NCBI RefSeq assembly: GCF_029946005.1
Contig: NZ_JAQSDR010000008.1
Location: forward strand, 62,001 to 126,000
DNA from: Aquabacterium sp.
GTDB taxonomy: Bacteria; Pseudomonadota; Gammaproteobacteria; Burkholderiales; Burkholderiaceae_C
Direction: 5' to 3'
DNA length: 64,000 bases
Positions 58,726 through 64,000 of this stretch are shown piece after piece; position 1 is the stretch's first letter, and each line of letters opens with the position of its first letter. Made by a program: the position numbers and the translations under genes. Under the pieces are notes generated by a model, which had not been told where the DNA came from, searched no databases, and saw only the letters and a program-made list of their open reading frames with translations.

Positions 58726-59304
58726 ATGAACATCAGAAATGCAGCGCGCGCGGCGCTCGTGGCGGCGTCGGTTTCAATGGTGGCCCTGGGCAGCCAGGCA
58801 GCCACCTACACATTTGGCACTTTGTTGTCAGGCAATGGTCCGCAAGATCTCAATCTGGCCACGCTGACAGTGACCCAAAGCGGCAATGACCTCAATTTCT
58901 CGTTGTCGGCGAAAGGCCTTGACCTGCTGGGCCCTGACTCTTTCCTGGGTGCCATCGCGGTCGACGGTCTCAAGACTGGTTCCATCTCGTCTGTAGTGGG
59001 CGATTCACCCGTGGCGTTCGGCAATGGCAGCGGCCCGGGCGGGGTGTTTGACTTTCGCATTGACCTCACCGGGCCTAAAAAAGCCCGCTTGATTGACAAC
59101 GAGTCGGTGAGCTGGACCTGGGTTGGTGCCAATCAAAGCCTCGATACGCTGAGCTTTGCGGCGCACATCCAAGGGGTGGGAATCTCGGGCGCGGACTCGT
59201 CGTTGTGGTACAGCACGTCGGCCGTGCCAGAGCCCGGATCCTATGCCTTGCTGGCTGCAGGCCTGGGCGTGGTTGGCATCGCGGTGAGGCGCCGCCGCCG
59301 CTGA
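58726..59304 (+). CDS. PEP-CTERM sorting-domain protein
   Basis: 192 residues from ATG 58726 with AGAGGA just upstream. Signal peptide ending at SQAA, a Gly/Ser/Asn-rich body of beta-type sequence, and the C-terminal PEP-CTERM signal: VPEPGSYALLAAGLGVVG followed by a basic tail of six Arg/Val residues. Such proteins are cut and anchored by an exosortase (EpsH-type), normally in exopolysaccharide-producing species, so an exosortase should be encoded elsewhere. Function of the body is unknown. Confidence 0.88.
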   Translation: MNIRNAARAALVAASVSMVALGSQAATYTFGTLLSGNGPQDLNLATLTVTQSGNDLNFSLSAKGLDLLGPDSFLGAIAVDGLKTGSISSVVGDSPVAFGNGSGPGGVFDFRIDLTGPKKARLIDNESVSWTWVGANQSLDTLSFAAHIQGVGISGADSSLWYSTSAVPEPGSYALLAAGLGVVGIAVRRRRR

Positions 59305-59328
59305 TCAACTGCTGCGGGGCATTGATCT

Positions 59329-59372
59329 GGCGACTTCAAAAGGCTTAAACAGCCTTTTGAAGTCGCCTTTTT
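59329..59372. terminator. Bidirectional terminator between the PEP-CTERM gene and ychF
   Basis: Perfect 17-base stem (GGCGACTTCAAAAGGCT and its complement at 59351-59367) around a 5-base loop, followed by five T on the plus strand; on the minus strand the stem is flanked by weaker T-poor sequence. It lies between two convergent genes and would stop the plus-strand transcript of the PEP-CTERM gene. Confidence 0.85.
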
Positions 59373-59375
59373 CGT

Positions 59376-60467
59376 TCAGACGTTGAACAAGAAATTCAGC
59401 ACATCGCCATCCTTGACGATGTACTCCTTGCCTTCCGCGCGCATCTTGCCCGCGTCTTTCGCGCCTTGCTCGCCCTTGAAGGCGATGAAGTCATCAAAAG
59501 CGATGGTCTGGGCCCGGATGAAGCCGCGCTCGAAGTCGGTGTGGATCACGCCAGCCGCCTGAGGCGCCGTGTCGCCGATGTGGATGGTCCAGGCGCGCAC
59601 TTCCTTGACGCCTGCCGTGAAGTACGTTTGCAGGCCCAGCAGCTTGAAAGCGGCACGGATCAGGCGGTTCAAGCCCGGTTCGTCCTGGCCCATCTCTGAC
59701 AGGAACATGCTGCGGTCTTCATCGCTCATCTCCGACAGCTCGGCTTCGGTCTTGGCGCAAATGGCCACCACGGGGGCGTTCTGCTTGGCAGCGTATTCCT
59801 TCAGACGGTCCAGGAAGGGGTTGTTCTCGAAACCGCTTTCGTCCACGTTGCCCACGAACATGGCGGGCTTGGCGGTGATCAGGCACAGCGGCTTGACCAG
59901 CACCAGTTCTTCCTTGGTCCAATCAATGGAACGCACGGGCTGTGCCTGGTCCAGCGCGGCTTGGCACTTCTCCAGCACCTTGACCAGCGCGGCGGCTTCC
60001 TTGTCGCCTGAGCGAGCGGTTTTGTTGTAGCGATGAAGGCTTTTTTCAACCGTGCCCAGGTCGGCCAGGCACAGCTCGGTCTGGATGACTTCGATGTCGG
60101 AGATCGGGTCGACCTTGCCGGCCACGTGGATCACGTTGTCGTCTTCAAAGCAACGCACCACATTGATGATGGCGTCGGTTTCGCGGATGTGCGAGAGGAA
60201 CTTGTTGCCCAGGCCTTCGCCCTGCGAGGCACCCGCCACCAAGCCGGCGATGTCGACGAACTCAACAATGGCCGGCACGATGCGCTCGGGCTTGACGATG
60301 TCCGACAGGCCAGCAAGACGCAGGTCGGGCAGTTCAACGATGCCCACATTGGGCTCGATGGTGCAGAACGGGTAGTTCTCGGCGGCAATGCCGGCCTTGG
60401 TCAGCGCGTTGAAGAGGGTGGACTTGCCGACGTTTGGCAGACCCACGATGCCGCATTTGAGGCTCAT
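59376..60467 (-). CDS. ychF: Ribosome-associated ATPase YchF (OLA1 family)
   Basis: 363 residues from ATG 60467. G1 motif [19 protein letters not shown], the G3-like [17 protein letters not shown], and NVDE in FVGNVDESG where normal GTPases have NKxD, the change that makes YchF prefer ATP. The C-terminal TGS domain ends with [10 protein letters not shown]-like and [13 protein letters not shown] translation and stress-response regulator in the cytoplasm. Convergent with the PEP-CTERM gene. Confidence 0.97.
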   Translation of the reverse strand: MSLKCGIVGLPNVGKSTLFNALTKAGIAAENYPFCTIEPNVGIVELPDLRLAGLSDIVKPERIVPAIVEFVDIAGLVAGASQGEGLGNKFLSHIRETDAIINVVRCFEDDNVIHVAGKVDPISDIEVIQTELCLADLGTVEKSLHRYNKTARSGDKEAAALVKVLEKCQAALDQAQPVRSIDWTKEELVLVKPLCLITAKPAMFVGNVDESGFENNPFLDRLKEYAAKQNAPVVAICAKTEAELSEMSDEDRSMFLSEMGQDEPGLNRLIRAAFKLLGLQTYFTAGVKEVRAWTIHIGDTAPQAAGVIHTDFERGFIRAQTIAFDDFIAFKGEQGAKDAGKMRAEGKEYIVKDGDVLNFLFNV

Positions 60468-60530
60468 GGACGTTCCTGGACTGGAGGGTGGATAACCCCC
60501 CATTTTACCGGTGATCGCGTGTTTGCGAGC

Positions 60531-62384
60531 TCAGTCCGACTGAGTTGCCCAATATCCAACCTCTTCCAGAAGCTGTTGGCGGTCCACCGGTTTGGTCAGA
60601 ACATGATTCATGCCGGCGTTCAGGCACGCACTGCGGTCTTCCGAAAAGGCATTGGCCGTCAGGCCCAACACAGGAACATCCAGCGCTGCTGCGCCTGCTT
60701 CGCCCAGGCGAACGCGGCGTGTGGCCTCCAGGCCGTCCATGCCCGGCATGCGCCAATCCATCAGCACCACATTGGGTGTGTGCTGGCGCAAAAATGCCAA
60801 AGCCGCTGGGCCCGTGTCGGCGGTGAACACCGTGGCCCCGGCCGCGCGCAACACCTCGGCGGCCAGCATGCTGTTGACGGGATCGTCGTCTACCACCAGC
60901 ACCTCGGTGCCTTTTAGATCAGGCCTGCCCAAGACCCGGCGCGCAGGCACGCGGGCGTCATCGGCCAACACTGCCAGCGGCAAATCGATGTCGATGCGGG
61001 TGCCTTGGCGCTCACGGCTGTTCACGTTGATGGTGCCTTGCATCAACCCCACCAGCTCCTGGGTGATGGTCAGGCCCAGGCCCACGCCACCGTTGGTGCG
61101 TGTGCTGTTGGTGTCTGCCTGGAAAAAGGCCTCGAACACGCGCGACTGTTCTGACTGGGACATGCCTTGCCCGGTGTCGCTGACCGACAGCCGCACGCCA
61201 GCCACCCCATCCAGGGCCTTGGCCGGGCTGGGGCCCATGCTGAGCGACACATGCCCCCGATCGGTGAACTTGATGGCATTGGCCAGCAGGTTGATCAGAA
61301 CCTGGGTGAGCCGCAGTTCGTCGCCCATGCGGTTCAAGGCCAGACTGGGGCTGACATGGCGCCGCAACTCCAGGCCCTTGACCGTGGCTTGGGGTGACAC
61401 GGCTGCCAGTGCCTTGTCCGCGATCGCCGACAAGTCAAACGGAGCCAGCACGGGTTCCACCTTGCCCGACTCGATGCGCGACAACTCCAGCACCTGGTCA
61501 ATCAAGGTCAGCAGGTGCTGGCCGCTGCTGTGGATGGTCTGGATCAGCAGCGCATCACGCGGGTCGCGGGCGCGCTCGGGGTGGTCGGCCAACAGATCGG
61601 CCGACACCAGCATGGCGTGCAAAGGCGTGCGCAACTCATGGCTCATGACCGCCAGGAAACGGCTTTTGGCCAAGGACGCGGTCTCTGCCGCGTCACGGGC
61701 CTGGGCCAGCTCGGAGGTGCGCTCCTGCACCCAGGCATTCAAGGCATCCCGCGCATCGGTGGGGCCGTGGGGATCGCCCGCGACCACCAGGCTGACGCCA
61801 TGCTTGAGGCGTGTGACGCTGAGCAGGCTGACCAGGAAGGTGACCTGCATCAACACGCCATTGACCACCAAGGACCGGACCACACCGGACCAAACCTCGT
61901 CTTGCGCGCCAACTTCCAGCACCCAAGCCGGAATGGCCACCAGCGCCAGCAGCGCAATCGACAGGCCGACCGCCCAGCGCCACGGCCAGGCAATGTGCAT
62001 CAGCAAGGCCACCACGGGCATCCACTGGAAATTGGTGGCGATCCAGTAAGGCGAGGCTGGCTGCTGGTTGAAGATCAGGACGCTGAGTGAGCCCACCACG
62101 AAATACAGGCACACACCGGCCACTACCACGCGTTGCGTCAGCATCAGTGATTGCGGATTGCGGCGCAGCATGGCCCACATCCACAGCAGCAGCAGGGCCA
62201 GCAGGGGTTGGGCCCAGCGGTCATGGGGTGTGCTGATGCCCGCCGTCAATTCGCTGCCCCATACCAGCAGGCAGGCGACCGCCGCGATGAGGTAAAACCC
62301 AAGCGCGGTTTTTCGTTCAATCAAAGACAAGAACCGGTCGCGGCGCATTTCGCCGGGCGGTTCAGGCTGTTTCACTTGATCCAA
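60531..62384 (-). CDS. Hybrid histidine kinase/response regulator with membrane sensor
   Basis: 617 residues. About six hydrophobic segments in residues 28-200 form a membrane sensor with little periplasmic sequence, then HisKA with His249 (MSHELRTPLHAML), HATPase (NLLANAIKFTD, DTGQGMSQ, GVGLGLTITQELV) and a receiver with Asp543 (VLMDWRMPGMDG) and VDDDPVNSM. The ligand is unknown and no partner regulator is adjacent. 64 bases downstream is ychF on the same strand. Confidence 0.93.
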   Translation of the reverse strand: MDQVKQPEPPGEMRRDRFLSLIERKTALGFYLIAAVACLLVWGSELTAGISTPHDRWAQPLLALLLLWMWAMLRRNPQSLMLTQRVVVAGVCLYFVVGSLSVLIFNQQPASPYWIATNFQWMPVVALLMHIAWPWRWAVGLSIALLALVAIPAWVLEVGAQDEVWSGVVRSLVVNGVLMQVTFLVSLLSVTRLKHGVSLVVAGDPHGPTDARDALNAWVQERTSELAQARDAAETASLAKSRFLAVMSHELRTPLHAMLVSADLLADHPERARDPRDALLIQTIHSSGQHLLTLIDQVLELSRIESGKVEPVLAPFDLSAIADKALAAVSPQATVKGLELRRHVSPSLALNRMGDELRLTQVLINLLANAIKFTDRGHVSLSMGPSPAKALDGVAGVRLSVSDTGQGMSQSEQSRVFEAFFQADTNSTRTNGGVGLGLTITQELVGLMQGTINVNSRERQGTRIDIDLPLAVLADDARVPARRVLGRPDLKGTEVLVVDDDPVNSMLAAEVLRAAGATVFTADTGPAALAFLRQHTPNVVLMDWRMPGMDGLEATRRVRLGEAGAAALDVPVLGLTANAFSEDRSACLNAGMNHVLTKPVDRQQLLEEVGYWATQSD

Positions 62385-62477
62385 TGCATGTCCCTGTTCA
62401 TCGGTCAGAAAATGTCACTTACCCGACACTTGATGGTGTCTTGCTTATTCGGCCATTGGATTACCTAGAATCCCTAG

Positions 62478-63638
62478 ATGACGATCAAAAAATTCGACGT
62501 GTGTATCAGCGGTTCGGGTGCTGTGGCTCGCGGCCTTGCTTTGGCACTTTCCAGCAACGGCTGGCGTGTGGCCTGGGCATGCGCTGAACAAGGCGGTCAG
62601 GCCAAGGCGGAGGATATTCGAACCTACGCCCTGAATTCCCGCTCTGTCGCATTATTGGAGCGGCTGCGCATCTGGCCAGCATTGCAATCGGCGTCCACCC
62701 CGGTGCACAACATGCAGATTCGCGGCGATGGGAGTGGGCACTTGGCCTTCTCGGCCTGGCAGCAGTGCGTGTCGGAGCTGGCGTGGATCGTGGACGCGGC
62801 CGCCCTGGAGCGTTTGCTGGGCGAAGCCTTGAAGTTCGCCCCGCATGTGACCGTGGTGCCGCCTTTGGCCGAGGGCTCGCCACCGGTGGATGCCGACCTG
62901 TTGGCCATTTGCGAAGGCAAGCATTCAGCCACCCGCGCCGCCCTGGGGGTCGATTTCAAGAAGGCGGACTACGGCCATTGGGGCGTGGCCGCGCGTTTGA
63001 GCAGCACCCAGCCCCACCAGGGCGTGGCCCGCCAGTGGTTTCGCTCACCCGATGTTTTGGCCTTGCTACCGTTTCACGACCCGGTGCCGGGCTCGTCTTA
63101 CGGCCTGGTCTGGTCCTTGCCCCAGGCTCGGGCCCAAGAAGTCATGGCGCTGGCCCCGGCCGAGTTCGAAGCCGCCTTGCGGCAGGCGCTTGACGAGGTT
63201 GATCCAGGGGCATCTGCCGTGGTGGGCACCTTGTCCTTGAGGTCGCACGTGGCGGCCTGGCCCTTGGCACTGGCCCAGGCCGAACGCTGGAGTGGCCCGG
63301 GGTGGGTCCTGCTGGGCGATGCCGCTCATCAGCTTCACCCCTTGGCCGGCCAAGGGCTCAATTTGGGCTTGGCCGATGTCGACACGCTGGTGTCCACCTT
63401 GACCGAGTCGCGCCGCATGGAGCCTTGGCGCACCGCAGGCGATGAACGTTTGCTTCGGCGTTACGCTCGGCGGCGCGAGCTGCCAACCCGCGCCATGGCC
63501 GGGGTCACCGATGGCTTGTTGCGTCTTTTTGCCGATGATCGGGCACCATTGAGGGAACTTCGCAACACCGGCATGGCTCTGTTAGATCAAATATCTCCTG
63601 TCAAACGCTGGCTGGTCAGCCGCGCGCTTGACGCCTGA
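62478..63638 (+). CDS. UbiH/UbiF/VisC-like FAD monooxygenase
   Basis: 386 residues. FAD motif near the N-terminus has lost part of the usual GxGxxG (FDVCISGSGAVARGLALAL), and the GD motif is WVLLGDAAHQLHPLAGQGLN, diagnostic of the ubiquinone-biosynthesis hydroxylases. It probably adds a hydroxyl to the quinone ring or a related aromatic. dsbC follows 20 bases downstream, a common order in Comamonadaceae. Divergent from the hybrid kinase. Confidence 0.9.
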   Translation: MTIKKFDVCISGSGAVARGLALALSSNGWRVAWACAEQGGQAKAEDIRTYALNSRSVALLERLRIWPALQSASTPVHNMQIRGDGSGHLAFSAWQQCVSELAWIVDAAALERLLGEALKFAPHVTVVPPLAEGSPPVDADLLAICEGKHSATRAALGVDFKKADYGHWGVAARLSSTQPHQGVARQWFRSPDVLALLPFHDPVPGSSYGLVWSLPQARAQEVMALAPAEFEAALRQALDEVDPGASAVVGTLSLRSHVAAWPLALAQAERWSGPGWVLLGDAAHQLHPLAGQGLNLGLADVDTLVSTLTESRRMEPWRTAGDERLLRRYARRRELPTRAMAGVTDGLLRLFADDRAPLRELRNTGMALLDQISPVKRWLVSRALDA

Positions 63639-63658
63639 ATTCAAATAAGGTTCCTGTC

Positions 63659-64000
63659 ATGAATCGCCTCTCCGTTTTGAAATCCCCGCTGCAGGCCATC
63701 TTGGGCGTCGGCATGGTGCTGTTGGCGTCATCCGCGTGGGCTGGCGAGTTGTCGCCCGCGCAGTTGGCGCAGCTCAAGCAAAGGCTGACTCAAAATCTGC
63801 CCGACTTCCCCCCCATCGACTCGGCGCAAACCACGCCCATGTCGGGCTTGATTGAGCTGCGCTCTGGCAACAACATCATCTACACCGACCCCAAGGGCGA
63901 GTTCATCATCCAGGGCAATCTGGTGGAAACCAAAACGCAGCGCAACCTCACTGAAGAGCGCATGGACGAGATCAACCAGATTGATTTCGCCAGTCTGCCC
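63659..64000 (+). CDS. dsbC: Thiol:disulfide interchange protein DsbC (start only)
   Basis: Reading frame open from ATG 63659 (AAGG 9 bases upstream) to the end of the window, 114 codons. Signal peptide (QAILGVGMVLLASSAWAGEL) and then the DsbC dimerisation domain: FPPIDSAQTTPMSGLIELRS, IIYTDPKGEFIIQGNLVETK, RNLTEERMDEINQIDFASLP. The thioredoxin part with the CxxC lies beyond the window. Periplasmic disulfide isomerase. Confidence 0.92.
   Translation, partial: MNRLSVLKSPLQAILGVGMVLLASSAWAGELSPAQLAQLKQRLTQNLPDFPPIDSAQTTPMSGLIELRSGNNIIYTDPKGEFIIQGNLVETKTQRNLTEERMDEINQIDFASLP

Overview
The window is about 63% GC, densely coding and mostly read in short operons with ATGA/GTGA stop-start overlaps. 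Protein families and gene order (ubiH-type monooxygenase followed by dsbC, YchF, PuuD-type urate oxidase, PEP-CTERM protein, PET-hydrolase-like lipase) point to a free-living beta-proteobacterium of the order Burkholderiales, most likely Comamonadaceae or a close relative. No rRNA, tRNA, CRISPR array, insertion sequence or phage gene was recognised, and no stretch over about 200 bases lacks a gene.

Layout. 1-0.55 kb: C-terminal end of a large surface-type protein. 0.56-5.0 kb (minus): LysR regulator, an NMT1/THI5-type ABC importer, and ureD with no urease genes behind it. 5.1-9.0 kb: NAD-dependent epimerase, hybrid histidine kinase, DTW-domain tRNA-modification protein. 9.0-17.0 kb: purine ring-opening genes: GntR regulator, PuuE allantoinase, a UraD-AllC fusion, an M20 hydrolase and PepD on the minus strand; HIU hydrolase and the membrane urate oxidase PuuD on the plus strand. 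17.0-20.3 kb: a possibly frameshifted membrane/peptidoglycan-binding protein and katG. 20.3-36.8 kb: an accessory catabolic island. 37-51.8 kb: a second purine block with GFA protein, 8-oxoguanine deaminase, xdhC/xdhB/xdhA, a divergent LysR regulator, guanine deaminase, a BMP-type nucleoside ABC importer and adenine deaminase. 51.8-64 kb: housekeeping and mixed genes (YoaK, FtsX-type permease, CheW, RecQ, DUF72, PEP-CTERM protein, YchF, hybrid kinase, UbiH-like, DsbC start).

The two purine blocks make one pathway: import of nucleosides or bases, deamination of adenine and guanine, xanthine dehydrogenase to urate (8-oxoguanine deaminase feeds urate directly), then PuuD, HIU hydrolase, OHCU decarboxylase, allantoinase and allantoate amidohydrolase. 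The ureidoglycine/ureidoglycolate step is not recognised; the unassigned M20 hydrolase is a positional candidate. ureD would link to urea use, but urease itself lies outside the window.

The accessory island (20.3-36.8 kb) is the most unusual part. One half looks like a meta-cleavage route (flavin hydroxylase, type I extradiol dioxygenase, FAH-family hydrolase, two SDRs) under a TetR regulator with two near-perfect operators exactly 63 bp apart. The other half is rich in exported enzymes: two NylB/class C beta-lactamase-like serine hydrolases, an amidohydrolase whose Tat signal has been cut off by a one-base change in a C tract, a membrane-anchored SMP-30-like protein, a homologue of PET hydrolases with the full catalytic triad, and a secretory lipase. 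Four TetR regulators are interspersed. Its substrate is not known; an ester- or amide-linked aromatic compound or oligomer is a reasonable guess.
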